Below, one piece after another: positions 16,330 to 26,484 of a stretch of 64,000 nucleotides of DNA (within the stretch, counting starts at the first letter, position 1; every line of letters begins with the position of its first letter). Source of the DNA: a candidate division BRC1 bacterium ADurb.Bin183 (lineage in GTDB: Bacteria > Sumerlaeota > Sumerlaeia > MWCT01). The notes beneath the pieces are model-generated. The model was not told the DNA's origin and ran no database searches. It saw only the letters and a list, made by a program, of their open reading frames with translations. The position numbers and the translations under genes are program-made. The stretch spans positions 62,001-126,000 of the forward strand of contig MWCT01000002.1 in assembly GCA_002070185.1 (NCBI GenBank), given 5' to 3'.

Positions 16330-17931
16330 TTATTGGGAAAGATTCTGCGCGGCGCTAAACGAACGCCGACAGCGCTCGATGAGGTCTTTATTTTCCGGCA
16401 CATTTCGAATATGGATTTTATATCCCTCGCGGCTGGAACGCGCATAACGGGGCAGACGATGATAGACCATCTCCCATGACCCGCTTTTTTCGAGTTGGCT
16501 GTTCACGGGTGCGTCGGCGGAAATCACGATAAAATTCACTTTCCATCGTTCGAGCAATTCATCCCAAGTTTCATCGTCAGGATAAATTTTGCGATCCAGC
16601 CCGAGTTGAATGATTTGCTCATGGCGCATAAATTTGCCGCCAAAGATGTCATAGCGGCTGTCTGTGAACACCTTGTGCCTTTCGGGACTGAGCCGCCAGA
16701 TGAGAAATCCGGCGTCGTTTATCTGATTGAACATGCGCCCTGAAAAATTATTTGCCGCGATAAAATTCGCCTCAGCAACGGGGAAACTATTTTCATAATA
16801 CCCCTCGCCCGCAAAGAAGCGTCTGTTGCGCTCGAGGAAGGATTCCCCCTCTCTGTGATTGAGAAGCGTCCAAGCTATCAGCATTATAACGCCCAGACTG
16901 ATGAACGCGGGCGCGCGCGCTTTCAACCATTCAGACGATATTGATTCTGAAAAGGCTTTCACAATTCGGGCGCAGACTGGCGCGGCGACAATGCCCACAA
17001 GCGGCACATGTCTCACATGCTGGATGCCCTGATGCATAAAGAAAATGATGAGCAAACCCTCCGGCAGCGAGATGATTTTTTTGCGCAGGGCAAAAGATGC
17101 GCCCATGAGAAACAGTATCATGGCTTCAAAGGCGATGGTGTAAAAAAAGTCGGGCGAATGAAGTTCGGGGATGATGCGCACCAGACCTGTATCGCTCATG
17201 ACGCGCGCGGGCAAAAGGTAAAGGTTATAGGTGTATGGGTTCATAAGTGTGGCAAAAAGCGATGCTCCCAGAATGATGAAATAATATATCCCCGACGACT
17301 GCGAAAGCGGCTTTTTTTCCATCAGAGTTTGGACAAGGCGCGTCAATCCATAAGAGCCGATTACAATCAAACCGAGCATGAAGCCGCCGTGAATATTGAC
17401 CCAAAAAACCATCAGGGGCGGGAGCGCCCAAAGCCAGCGCCGGCGCAGTCTTTTTTCATCAACCTCGCGAAACAACCAAAGATAAAACGCAAAGAAACCA
17501 TAAGAAAATACCGGCGGTCGCGGATAAATTGTTCTGCGCGACATCAAGACTGCCCACACAGCGGCAAGTATGGCTATGGGAAGCGATTTTGTTTCGCGCC
17601 AGCAATGCCCTAAGAGAATCAGATACGCCGCAATAAGCAAAAGGGCGACAAGAAGGATGACCATTTGAAATCCGCTTTGTTCCGTCCCATCCCCCAGCGT
17701 GTAAACGGCGAAAAAAATCACCTGCGCCAGCCATTCATGATTGTGCCATGGGATCTCCTCAGAGGTATAGGCAAGAATGTCATTGGCGGGAAGGGCGCGC
17801 GACTCGACGATGATTTTTCCTGTTTTGACATGCCACCAGACATCGTTATCCGAGCGAATCGGCGTCAAAAAAAAGGACGCCGCGAATGCAATAAAAAAAA
17901 TGATGAGGATTATTTTAATGGCTCGGGGCAT
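16330..17931 (-). CDS. Polytopic GT-C-like membrane protein
   Basis: The frame extends to 18198, but the start is placed at ATG 17931 because GGGGAGG lies just upstream and the extra 89 residues are out-of-frame sequence of the YfhO gene. The 533 aa product opens with a membrane helix (IKIILIIFFIAFAASFF) and then SDNDVWWHVKTGKII and WHNHEWLAQVIFF, an Asp-containing periplasmic first loop as in GT-C transferases. About ten more helices follow, then a soluble C-terminal domain of about 130 residues. GT-C enzymes use polyprenyl-linked sugars on the outer face of the inner membrane. Activity here is inferred. It overlaps the upstream gene by 22 bp. Confidence 0.7.
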   Translation of the reverse strand: MPRAIKIILIIFFIAFAASFFLTPIRSDNDVWWHVKTGKIIVESRALPANDILAYTSEEIPWHNHEWLAQVIFFAVYTLGDGTEQSGFQMVILLVALLLIAAYLILLGHCWRETKSLPIAILAAVWAVLMSRRTIYPRPPVFSYGFFAFYLWLFREVDEKRLRRRWLWALPPLMVFWVNIHGGFMLGLIVIGSYGLTRLVQTLMEKKPLSQSSGIYYFIILGASLFATLMNPYTYNLYLLPARVMSDTGLVRIIPELHSPDFFYTIAFEAMILFLMGASFALRKKIISLPEGLLIIFFMHQGIQHVRHVPLVGIVAAPVCARIVKAFSESISSEWLKARAPAFISLGVIMLIAWTLLNHREGESFLERNRRFFAGEGYYENSFPVAEANFIAANNFSGRMFNQINDAGFLIWRLSPERHKVFTDSRYDIFGGKFMRHEQIIQLGLDRKIYPDDETWDELLERWKVNFIVISADAPVNSQLEKSGSWEMVYHRLPRYARSSREGYKIHIRNVPENKDLIERCRRSFSAAQNLSQ

Positions 17932-20258
17932 GAGACAGCCTCCCCTTTTGATGCTTTGAACCGTAAATAGAGCGCCAACCAGAAGGCAAGGGATAAAAGG
18001 GTTGCGGCGATGCCATAACGCAAGGATTCGGGGCGGTATTGGATTTTCACGATGTGATTGCCTTTGGGGACTTCGACGCCGCGAAAGGCATGGTTGGCGC
18101 GCGCCAGAACCAGAGGCGAGCCGTCCTCCAGCGATGCCTTCCATCCCGGCATCCAGACATCGCCCGTCACAACAAGGGCGTCTTCCGAAAAGCGGCATTC
18201 CAGTTTGATGCGGTTTTCTGTGTATTCCAGAACTTTGATATACATGTCTGAGTTTTGAAAACGAGGCGCGCTTTCCGTTTCTGTTATCATGTATGCGGTC
18301 TCATGCGGATCAAAATCATCGGCGCCCATTTTTTTCAGCAGCGTATTTTCATCCCGCACAGTTGCCAACCGGCGCGGGATATAGGCATACGGCACGGGGT
18401 CTTTGCGGCGGTAAAGCGTTTTGCCGGGTATCTCGCGGGAAATAAGTTCCATGTCATCTCCCATTTCTATATCATTGCGAGCGGAGACAAAGGCGGTTGA
18501 TGTGAGACGGGCGGCGGATAAGCTGCCCGGACGCGCGGCATTCCACGCCTCCATGTAATGGCGGATTTCAATCGGGTGATAACCCAAAGGGACGCCGATG
18601 CCGTTGAGGAGCGGACGAATGGAGAGCTCGTTGCCCAGCTCATGAATGCGCGCTGGTGGCGGCTCTTTTATCAAAAGTCTGTCATAGCCGGAGCGGAACA
18701 AATAATTGCGATACGGCTCAATCGGTTCGGGCTGGATAAAAGCCTTGTCATTCAAAGCGGGATCAATAAAAAGGATAAACAAGACCGCCGTTTTCACAAA
18801 TATCAAAAGTCCGTAAGGCTGTCTGCCCGATTTCACAAGAAAGTAGGTGTGAAAGAAAAGCGCAAGCGATGCAAGCGATGCGGATAGGAAAAAAAGGCTG
18901 CGCCGGACGGACGCCATTATGGGCACCAGCCGGGCGTATAATTCCGATTGTTGCGCCCTGCCCGCAACGCGAACCCAATAGGCATGGGCAAAAAGTGTCA
19001 TCAAAAAAATGACCCCGGCTGAAACAAGAAATTTGATAACGAATTTTTTTGCGGCGCCGTCTTCTTTTGCGGCATTGGCGCGAACGATTAATGTCTCCAT
19101 ACCAAACCCCGCCAGAACCGCCGCGGATAATGACATGAGAAACATAACGGTTGCGGGCGAACGAAAGTGGTTCATCCCCGGCACATAATCATACATTAGG
19201 CGAAATATAGGAGAGTATTTTCCACAGGCGATAATTGTAGAGAGAAGGAATAAAAGGGTGAAATAGAATTTCGATATTCGGACGGATAGCAGCCCTCCGA
19301 TAAAAGCCAAAAAGAGCGCCCCGATGCCCATGTAATCGCTGACAAGACGCTCGCCCCACCAGCCCCAATAGCGATTGTATCCCCCGCGTATATTGTCGCC
19401 CAGAAAACGCGGCAGGAAAAGTTCCCATAGCTCCGCCGGAGGATAAGAGCTTTTAATAGCATCCTCAAATTTCATGCCGCCACCCCGCACGGAATAAACA
19501 GCAGTTTCATAGCCGGGAAGGGTCTGCGCGGAGGAAAGCGCTAAGGAAAACAGGAGGACAACCGCCAGCATGGGCAGAATCTGCCGGGGCGGGAGGGCGA
19601 CGGGAATTTTTCTCCGGGTTCCAACGCACCACAAGGCATAGAGCATCGCGGCGCCGGCGCCATAGTAATAAATTTGCGGGTGGCTTGTGAGGAGCGGCAT
19701 GGCGAGCGCCGCTGATGCGAGGATGAGATATTTTTTTTTGCCGGAATAGATGGCGCGGTGGATGAGGCTGAGCGCAAGCGGAATCCAAACGATTGCCTGA
19801 ACCTTTTGCAGGTGTCCGGGATAACAGAGCGTGGCAAAGTGTCCGGAAAGTTGAAAGGCAAGTCCGCCAATCATCGAGGCAAATCTTTTCAATCCTATGG
19901 CTCGCATCAGGCGGTATGTAAAAATTCCAGCCAAAAAACTGTGGAGGGCATACTGAAAATTCAAGGCAAGGGGAAAGGGCAGAAAAAGGTTAAACCATGC
20001 AAGGGGATAAAAAGGGCAAAAGGCAAAGGAGCCGATAAAGGGAATGCCTGAATAAATATAGGGCAGCCAGAGAACGAGCGCGCCTGTTTTTAATTTTTCC
20101 CAGCCGTAAAGAAGCATGATGTAGTCATGATATAGTGTATCGTTGCCAAAAAGCAGGACATCCTGTCGCAGAACGGACGCATAAAGAAGGAATGCGGCAG
20201 CTGCAAAACCGGCGCCGGGGATGAGTCGTTTGAGTTGAGTCTGTGCGGCTTTTGTCAT
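17910..20258 (-). CDS. YfhO family membrane protein
   Basis: At 782 aa with about a dozen helices, it matches YfhO-type proteins: NDTLYHDYIMLLYGWEKLKTG in the first external loop, PFYPLAWFNLFLPFPLALN, a helix block to about residue 480, and a C-terminal beta-rich domain with VTGDVWMPGWKASLEDG and FRGVEVPKGNHIVKIQY. Characterised YfhO proteins glycosylate lipoteichoic acid in Gram-positives; in this organism the acceptor is unknown. The last 22 bp overlap the next GT-C-like gene, and the start overlaps the GHL10-like gene by four bases (ATGA), so the three are translationally coupled. Confidence 0.85.
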   Translation of the reverse strand: MTKAAQTQLKRLIPGAGFAAAAFLLYASVLRQDVLLFGNDTLYHDYIMLLYGWEKLKTGALVLWLPYIYSGIPFIGSFAFCPFYPLAWFNLFLPFPLALNFQYALHSFLAGIFTYRLMRAIGLKRFASMIGGLAFQLSGHFATLCYPGHLQKVQAIVWIPLALSLIHRAIYSGKKKYLILASAALAMPLLTSHPQIYYYGAGAAMLYALWCVGTRRKIPVALPPRQILPMLAVVLLFSLALSSAQTLPGYETAVYSVRGGGMKFEDAIKSSYPPAELWELFLPRFLGDNIRGGYNRYWGWWGERLVSDYMGIGALFLAFIGGLLSVRISKFYFTLLFLLSTIIACGKYSPIFRLMYDYVPGMNHFRSPATVMFLMSLSAAVLAGFGMETLIVRANAAKEDGAAKKFVIKFLVSAGVIFLMTLFAHAYWVRVAGRAQQSELYARLVPIMASVRRSLFFLSASLASLALFFHTYFLVKSGRQPYGLLIFVKTAVLFILFIDPALNDKAFIQPEPIEPYRNYLFRSGYDRLLIKEPPPARIHELGNELSIRPLLNGIGVPLGYHPIEIRHYMEAWNAARPGSLSAARLTSTAFVSARNDIEMGDDMELISREIPGKTLYRRKDPVPYAYIPRRLATVRDENTLLKKMGADDFDPHETAYMITETESAPRFQNSDMYIKVLEYTENRIKLECRFSEDALVVTGDVWMPGWKASLEDGSPLVLARANHAFRGVEVPKGNHIVKIQYRPESLRYGIAATLLSLAFWLALYLRFKASKGEAVSCPEPLK

Positions 20259-21652
20259 GAATGAACGGTCTGTGCCTTCATAAGAATAATACTGGCATTG
20301 AGCAGGCGTTTAATAAGGGAAAGATGCCTGATAAATTCAGGAGAGGTCAGCGCGGCGTCCATATCGCCCGTCTGGAGTTTTTCATCAAGGGAGCGCATGT
20401 CTTCCACGAGATTTTGTACTAATTCCATTTCGGGCTCTTTCTCCTCCGCAAACAAAACGCGCAAATCTTGTAAAAACGCCTTGAGGGCGGGTTGATGGGG
20501 TGAATTGTAAATTAAGTGTTCAACAATTTGGGAGCAGGATTTAAATATGCCGGCGATGGTGTCAATTCTGATTTTTGGCGCTTGAACTCCCGGCGTTCTT
20601 TCGATATCATTTTTCGAAAGCGGGTAGGAAAGGGAAACGAGACTGCCCCAAATCGGCAATCGGTTGAGATGCGCGCGGTATTCCGGAAAATGCGAAAGCG
20701 AGTCCATAATAAAATAGGGAGCAAGAAGATTATGATCGGGAAGGCGGGATAAATCGCTTTCTATTGTCGCCTCCAAAACAAACGCCGGGCGCGATGGATA
20801 TATGAACGCCACCGAGGAGACAATGCCTTCATCAACCCAAGTTGATACGGATGACAGCGGATGGGGTTTTCCTTCTATCGGTTGCGGAAGGTCTCCGGGC
20901 AGGATGGGCAAAAAAGGCAAACCAAAGCGCGCCTCATGCAGCCGACCCGACATGGCGGCAAGGTATTTTATAAAACGTTCTTCTTTCCATTTCATCCAGC
21001 GGCGGCTGGCGGGGTCATCCTTTTTTAACGTCAGGGTGGGAAGGTCAAGTTGCAAATCATCGCGAACGGCTCTGACGCAATAATCGCAGAAGCAAGATGC
21101 TGTATCGGGCGATTGGCTTTCAAATGGATAAAGATGTGTGTCCAAAATAAGGGCATCCACCGGAAAGGATTCAACAAGTTCAACGGCAATATCAGCCGAG
21201 AATCGGCGGATTTCCGGATTATTGATACAAAGAAAAAGGTCGTTCTGGGATGCGCCGATTGGCGAGAATGTCTTCTTTTTATTGAGCGCGCCCCATTTTT
21301 TCCGCTTCGAAAGAACAGGTCCGAGATCGTGGACGCGGGCATCGCCGACTCGCAGCAGATCAAGATAGGCAAAAACGAACATATCGTGTTGAACGGCGGC
21401 ATTGAATATCTCAGCCAACAAATCATCCCTTTTGCGCAAATCGGGGCGTATGGCATGGAGTTTATATTCCGCCGCCACGCGGCTGGGGAAAAGGGGATAT
21501 CCATCTTGAAAAAGGGGAAGCATGATGCCGTTAAAACCGGCGGCGGCGGCAAGCGATATTTGTTCGCTAAGCGTTTGGGTGGAAGGCTTCATTGGAACAT
21601 CAATGAGATAAATCCAATTCTCCGGCAATGTTGATGATACAGATTCAGACAT
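20255..21652 (-). CDS. GHL10-like (family 10-type glycosyl hydrolase-like) protein, no signal peptide
   Basis: A TIM-barrel protein of about 465 aa resembling the GHL10/YngK group: NWIYLIDVPMKPSTQTLSEQ, then EYKLHAIRPDLRKRDDLLAEIF, SFPVDALILDTHLYPFES (the family DG-x-LD strand), and the FCDYC Cys pair. The start at ATG 21652 gives a normal barrel opening; an upstream start at 21706 would add a basic 18-residue segment. No export signal is seen, unlike the related protein at 44428-45555. It is the first gene of a coupled trio with the YfhO and GT-C-like proteins, so it may trim or remodel a glycan made by them. Confidence 0.65.
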   Translation of the reverse strand: MSESVSSTLPENWIYLIDVPMKPSTQTLSEQISLAAAAGFNGIMLPLFQDGYPLFPSRVAAEYKLHAIRPDLRKRDDLLAEIFNAAVQHDMFVFAYLDLLRVGDARVHDLGPVLSKRKKWGALNKKKTFSPIGASQNDLFLCINNPEIRRFSADIAVELVESFPVDALILDTHLYPFESQSPDTASCFCDYCVRAVRDDLQLDLPTLTLKKDDPASRRWMKWKEERFIKYLAAMSGRLHEARFGLPFLPILPGDLPQPIEGKPHPLSSVSTWVDEGIVSSVAFIYPSRPAFVLEATIESDLSRLPDHNLLAPYFIMDSLSHFPEYRAHLNRLPIWGSLVSLSYPLSKNDIERTPGVQAPKIRIDTIAGIFKSCSQIVEHLIYNSPHQPALKAFLQDLRVLFAEEKEPEMELVQNLVEDMRSLDEKLQTGDMDAALTSPEFIRHLSLIKRLLNASIILMKAQTVHS

Positions 21653-21990
21653 GGCAAAAAAAATTTCCCGGTTTTTGAACTTTTGGAGACGCCGTTTCAC
21701 GCGCAATCAAAAAGCAAGATGAAAGAAACGCGCGTGCTCATGCAATAAAAATCCTTATCTTAGCAGCAAACAGGCGCATATAATATAAAAAATATAACCT
21801 TTCTAATGGACGGTCTGGCGCGCCTTTTATTTGCCGCAACGGAGTTTTGCCGCGGGCACCCCGATTATAAATGCGCCGCCTGAAATGTTGATGTGTTAAG
21901 AATTTTGCTTTGCGCTTGCAATCGAGGTTCCTTTTATATAGTTCCCTTTTTGCTTTTTTGGAATATAGCAAATAAATAAATGGAAAATTA
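21653..21990. other. Divergent intergenic region between GHL10-like and GH57 genes
   Basis: About 340 bp between divergent genes, so it should hold promoters for both. On the plus strand TTGCAA (21916-21921) and TATATA (21935-21940) are only 13 bp apart, too close for a good sigma-70 site. No RNA gene or strong hairpin seen. Confidence 0.4.
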
Positions 21991-24219
21991 ATGCCGACAA
22001 AATATCCATTATATATAAATTTCATCTGGCATATGCATCAGCCGTATTACAAAAGGCTTGATACCGGCGAGCATGCCATGCCGTGGGTGCGCCTCCATGC
22101 CACCAAAGATTATCTTGATATGCCGTTGATTGTGGAAGACTGCCCCGGCATGAAAGCCTCATTCAATCTTGTGCCTTCGCTCATTGAACAGATTGAGGAA
22201 TTTGCCGAGGGGACGGCAAGGGAACGAACGCTTGAGCTTTCCCGCAAGGATGCAAAAGACCTTACGCGGGAGGAAAGGCGTTTTATCATTGCCAACTTTT
22301 TTCAGTGCAATCATCATCGCATGATTGCGCCTTTTCCTGCCTATGAAGACCTTTATTCCCGACGCGGTTGGGCTCGCACGCCGGAGGAACTGGACAGGGC
22401 GGTCAATTATTTCCAAACGGACGACATGCGAGATTTGCAGGTTTGGTTTAATCTTGCTTGGGTTGACCCTTTTCTGCGCGAGAAAAACGATTTTCTAAAA
22501 CGTTTGATACAAAAAGGCAGCCGCTTTTCTGAAGAGGAGAAAAATGAGCTGTTGGATATTTGCCAGAATATAAACGGCAAGGTGGTTTCCGCTTACAGCC
22601 GCCTGCAAAACGCGGGCGTTATTGAGGTGAGCATCAGCCCGTTTTATCATCCCATACTGCCTTTAGTATATGACACAAATTTTTGCCAGCGTCCGCGTCC
22701 GCAATGTCCCGCGCCAAGGCTTCGATTTCACCATCCAGAGGATGCGGCGTGGCATATTGAAGAGGCGTGCACTTATTACGAGGAGCGGTTTGGCGCCGCC
22801 CCGAAAGGCATGTGGCCCAGCGAAGGGTCGGTTTGTCCGGAGCTTATCCCTTTATTTAAAAAAGCGGGATTGAGCTGGATAGCAACGGATGAGGAGATTT
22901 TGGCGCTTTCGCTCGGCAATAAACTTTTTGAGCGGGATGGGCATGGCGCTTTGCATAGAGAGGATGCAGAAAAGTTATATCAGCCCTATCGCGCCACGTT
23001 TGAAGGCGCTGATATAACCGTTTTTTTTCGGGATCATTATTTATCGGATTTGATTGGATTTCAGTATTCGGGTTGGAATGCAGACAACGCGGCAGCCAAT
23101 TTTATATCGCACCTCAAGAAAATTAAATCTTCGCTGCCCGAAGGCAAACCTTACGTTGTTTCCATCATTTTAGACGGCGAAAACTGCTGGGAGTTTTATG
23201 AGGCGGACGGACTCCCCTTCTTGCGTCAGTTATATAAAAAAATCGTCGCCGACCCGGATTTAAAACCTATCACGCCGTCAGAATATCTTGCCGTCCATCC
23301 TCCCCGCCATACGTTGAAAGAGCTTTATACAGGCTCTTGGATTAATCACGATTTTTACATCTGGATAGGTCATGAGGATGACCGGCAGTCTTGGGAACGG
23401 CTTGCCCAAACGCGCAGGGATGTGATGCAAAGGATAAAAGACCCCCGCGCGTCTCTTGCGTCGGAAGCAGTTCAATTGGCGAAGAAGGCGATCGCCATTG
23501 CCGAGGGAAGCGATTGGAATTGGTGGTTCGGCGATGATCACAACTCCGGAATAGACGACCAGTTTGACGCTCTTTATCGCAATCACCTGATGCAGGCATA
23601 CAAGGCTGTGGGGCTTGAAATCCCTTCGCGCCTTTTTGTTCCGATAACGAGCATAGCAATAACCGGCGAATATCGCGCGCCGGCGGCATTTATCAAACCG
23701 ACTCTGGATGGACGGGTCACCAGTTATTTCGAATGGTTGGCGGCGGGGAGTTATGAAATCACATCGGGCAGCATGCACCGCAGCCAGCATACGATTCGCT
23801 CTATTCGTTTTGGGTTTGATGCTGATAATCTTTATGTGCGCGTTGACCCCAATCCGGAGATATTCAAAACTGCCGATAAAGAGCCGCTAACTTTTATTCT
23901 GGCGATCTTGGAACCGGTTCCTTGGCGTTTTAAGGCGCGTCTATCGGCGGAAAAGACAGAGCCGCTGCGCCTGCAATGCAACACGGAGAGCGAGCCGGGC
24001 ACTTGGACGTCTGCGTTTTCCCTTGATAGCGTGGCTTTTGATAAAATTCTGGAAATGGCGATCCCGTTTGAAAAAATCGGTTTGCATGCCGGCATGGCAA
24101 TCAACTTCCAGATAGTAGTTCAAAGTCAGGATCATGAGTTGGAACGCTGTCCTTCCGGAATACCCATCCGTATGGTAATCCCAGACCGCGATTTTGAAGA
24201 AACGCTCTGGAAGGTTTGA
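21991..24219 (+). CDS. Glycoside hydrolase family 57 protein
   Basis: The 742 aa product opens with the GH57 region-1 motif WHMHQPYY and has later family motifs: MWPSEGSVCPEL (the nucleophile Glu region), IATDEEIL, and LDGENCWEFYEADG (region with the general acid). The fold is a seven-stranded barrel. Residues after about 560 form an added beta-rich domain (RSIRFGFDADNLYVRVDP) like the C-terminal domains of glucodextranase-like enzymes. There is no signal peptide, so it probably acts on intracellular alpha-glucan such as glycogen; the precise reaction (amylase, 4-alpha-glucanotransferase or branching) cannot be told. The ATG at 21991 has only a weak GGAAA upstream. Confidence 0.88.
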   Translation: MPTKYPLYINFIWHMHQPYYKRLDTGEHAMPWVRLHATKDYLDMPLIVEDCPGMKASFNLVPSLIEQIEEFAEGTARERTLELSRKDAKDLTREERRFIIANFFQCNHHRMIAPFPAYEDLYSRRGWARTPEELDRAVNYFQTDDMRDLQVWFNLAWVDPFLREKNDFLKRLIQKGSRFSEEEKNELLDICQNINGKVVSAYSRLQNAGVIEVSISPFYHPILPLVYDTNFCQRPRPQCPAPRLRFHHPEDAAWHIEEACTYYEERFGAAPKGMWPSEGSVCPELIPLFKKAGLSWIATDEEILALSLGNKLFERDGHGALHREDAEKLYQPYRATFEGADITVFFRDHYLSDLIGFQYSGWNADNAAANFISHLKKIKSSLPEGKPYVVSIILDGENCWEFYEADGLPFLRQLYKKIVADPDLKPITPSEYLAVHPPRHTLKELYTGSWINHDFYIWIGHEDDRQSWERLAQTRRDVMQRIKDPRASLASEAVQLAKKAIAIAEGSDWNWWFGDDHNSGIDDQFDALYRNHLMQAYKAVGLEIPSRLFVPITSIAITGEYRAPAAFIKPTLDGRVTSYFEWLAAGSYEITSGSMHRSQHTIRSIRFGFDADNLYVRVDPNPEIFKTADKEPLTFILAILEPVPWRFKARLSAEKTEPLRLQCNTESEPGTWTSAFSLDSVAFDKILEMAIPFEKIGLHAGMAINFQIVVQSQDHELERCPSGIPIRMVIPDRDFEETLWKV

Positions 24220-24313
24220 CCTCTTCAAATCTTGCGCCAGCCAAAAAAATTTTATTTCACGGGCGATTTTGCACTTGAATATTAATTCGAGGCATCATGA
24301 TACTCTTTTGGCA

Positions 24314-26458
24314 ATGGATACAAATGAGCATGAAATAAACGCCTTTCTTCAACCTTGGGAGAATAATTACAAGCCTGAAGATATTGATCTCATTAAGAAG
24401 GCGTACCATTTAGCCGAGGAGGCGCATAAAAAACAATTCCGCGAATCGGGCGAACCCTACTTTGCCCATTGCCTTGCTGTGGCTTCGATGCTTGCGGAAA
24501 TGCGGATGGATTGTTATTCTATCTGCGCGGGAATTCTGCATGATGTTGTTGAAGACACGGTAATTGCTCCTCATCTCATCACGGGAGAATTCCCCTCGCC
24601 AATACCCGAGTTAATTGACGGCGTCACAAAAATCACAAAGATTTCCTTCCGCTCGGATGCCGAGAAACAAGGCGAAAACCTGCGCCGCATGATTATTGCA
24701 ATGTCAAAGGATATCCGCGTTATTATCATAAAATTATGCGACCGGCTGCATAATATGCGAACGTTAGGGTATCTTCCGGCGAATAAACGGCAAGCAATAT
24801 CAAAAGAAACGCTTGAGATATTTGCGCCGCTTGCAAACCGACTCGGCATGATGCGCATCCGCGCCGAGTTAGAGGACTTGGCGATGAGTTATATTCATCC
24901 GGAGGAATACAAGGATCTGGTGGAAAAAACCCGACACCGCGCGCCCATACGCGAGTCCATCATTGACCGAACCCGCGATATTCTTCTTGAAGAATTCAAA
25001 AAAGATAATATTACCGCCAAAATCGAGGGGCGCACGAAACATATTTACAGCATCTACCGCAAAATGCTCCGTCAGAAAATCACCTTTGAGGAAATATATG
25101 ACCTGACCGCCATGCGCGTCATTACGGATACGGTGGGGCAATGCTATGGAATTATGGGAATTATCCACTCTTTGTGGCATCCGATTCCCGACCGTATCAA
25201 AGATTTCATCGCCACGCCCAAAGAAAATCAATATCAATCGCTCCACACAACCGTTATCGGTCTGGATGGAGAAATGGTGGAGATACAGATTCGCACACCG
25301 GAGATGCACCGGATTGCTGAGGAGGGCATCGCCGCCCATTGGAAATATAAGGAAGGCATACACGGCGAGCGTGATGTGGATAAACGCCTTCATTGGCTCC
25401 GTCAGGTTATAGAATGGATTAAAGACATTCGCAATCCGCATGAATTTGTGAACGCGCTGAAAGAGGATGTGCTTGCCGATACGGTTTTTTGTTTCACGCC
25501 CAAAGGGGATATTTTTGAAATGCCGCGCGGCGCGACCCCGCTTGATTTTGCATACCATATTCATACGGAGGTGGGCAACGCATGCGTGGGCGCGCGGGTG
25601 AATAAGAAATATGTGGCGCTGAAAACAACTCTGAATCACGGAGATGTTGTCGAAATTATTACGAGCAAAACCGCCCATCCTTCTCGGGATTGGCTTGAAC
25701 TTGTGCAAACAACCCGCGCCCGCAACAAAATCAAACATTACTTAAAAACAAGGGAATTTGATAACCATGTTCGGATGGGGCGCGACCAGCTCCAAAAAGC
25801 CCTCCGCGCTCGCGGGCTGTCTCTTACGAGCGATGAGGTGAATGCGCAGCTGGAGGCTATCCTGAAAAATTGCAAGGTCAATACGATTGAGGAGCTTTTT
25901 TTTGAAATAGGGTTTGGCTCGCTCATCAGTCAGGAAGTGGCGCTTAAATTCATCCATCCCAGTTCGCCTCAACCTCGCAAGAAAAAAGCCCGCTCGTCCA
26001 AAAAACCCGGGATTATCGTAGAGGGCATTCCCGATCCGGTCGTGCGTTTTTCCAATTGCTGCAATCCGATTGCGGGTGATCCTGTGGAAGGATTTATCAC
26101 GCGGGGTCGCGGCATTTCCGTTCATAAGAGCGACTGCCCGGCTCTGAATCGCTTAAGAGCGGATTCCTCCCGAATTGTGCGCGTGATGTGGGACACGGAT
26201 AATCTGCCGGGTCGCACGGTGAATGTGCTTGTTGTGGCTCGGGATCGCACGGGTCTTTTAAAGGATATTGCCAGTTGCATCAGCCATATGAATATTGATG
26301 TGACAGAGTCCCACACAAAAACCATACCTCAAAAGAATCGGGCTCAAATCCGTTTTACACTAATCATATATGAGATAGCTGAGCTGACCAAACTTCTGAA
26401 GGAAATTAAAAAAATCCCCGGTGTGATTTCCATTTCCCGCACCGTTCGCAGCCGATAA
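24314..26458 (+). CDS. Bifunctional (p)ppGpp synthetase/hydrolase (RelA/SpoT)
   Basis: Starting at ATG 24314 gives a 714 aa protein, the usual Rel length; the frame also runs back to 24194 without family similarity. Domains in order: HD hydrolase (HCLAVASMLAEM, ILHDVVEDT), synthetase (EGRTKHIYSIYRKM, IYDLTAMRVI, YQSLHTTVIG, EIQIRT), TGS (FTPKGDIFEMPRGATPLDFAYHIH), a zinc-finger-like segment (FSNCCNPIAGDPVEGFITRG with the Cys pair) and C-terminal ACT (VLVVARDRTGLLKDIAS). Both hydrolase and synthetase residues look intact, so it should make and degrade the alarmone. It controls growth under starvation and is cytosolic or ribosome associated. Confidence 0.95.
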   Translation: MDTNEHEINAFLQPWENNYKPEDIDLIKKAYHLAEEAHKKQFRESGEPYFAHCLAVASMLAEMRMDCYSICAGILHDVVEDTVIAPHLITGEFPSPIPELIDGVTKITKISFRSDAEKQGENLRRMIIAMSKDIRVIIIKLCDRLHNMRTLGYLPANKRQAISKETLEIFAPLANRLGMMRIRAELEDLAMSYIHPEEYKDLVEKTRHRAPIRESIIDRTRDILLEEFKKDNITAKIEGRTKHIYSIYRKMLRQKITFEEIYDLTAMRVITDTVGQCYGIMGIIHSLWHPIPDRIKDFIATPKENQYQSLHTTVIGLDGEMVEIQIRTPEMHRIAEEGIAAHWKYKEGIHGERDVDKRLHWLRQVIEWIKDIRNPHEFVNALKEDVLADTVFCFTPKGDIFEMPRGATPLDFAYHIHTEVGNACVGARVNKKYVALKTTLNHGDVVEIITSKTAHPSRDWLELVQTTRARNKIKHYLKTREFDNHVRMGRDQLQKALRARGLSLTSDEVNAQLEAILKNCKVNTIEELFFEIGFGSLISQEVALKFIHPSSPQPRKKKARSSKKPGIIVEGIPDPVVRFSNCCNPIAGDPVEGFITRGRGISVHKSDCPALNRLRADSSRIVRVMWDTDNLPGRTVNVLVVARDRTGLLKDIASCISHMNIDVTESHTKTIPQKNRAQIRFTLIIYEIAELTKLLKEIKKIPGVISISRTVRSR

Positions 26459-26484
26459 CATGCGATTTTAAAAGGACAAAGGTT

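Noticed and set aside
17932..18198. N-terminal extension of the GT-C-like protein
   Set aside because: These codons are an out-of-frame reading of the YfhO gene; a strong ribosome site marks 17931.
24194..24313. N-terminal extension of RelA/SpoT
   Set aside because: No similarity to the family and overlaps the end of the GH57 gene; start at 24314 gives the usual length.
24869..25738. 289-codon minus-strand frame opposite rel
   Set aside because: Shadow of the conserved synthetase and TGS domains.
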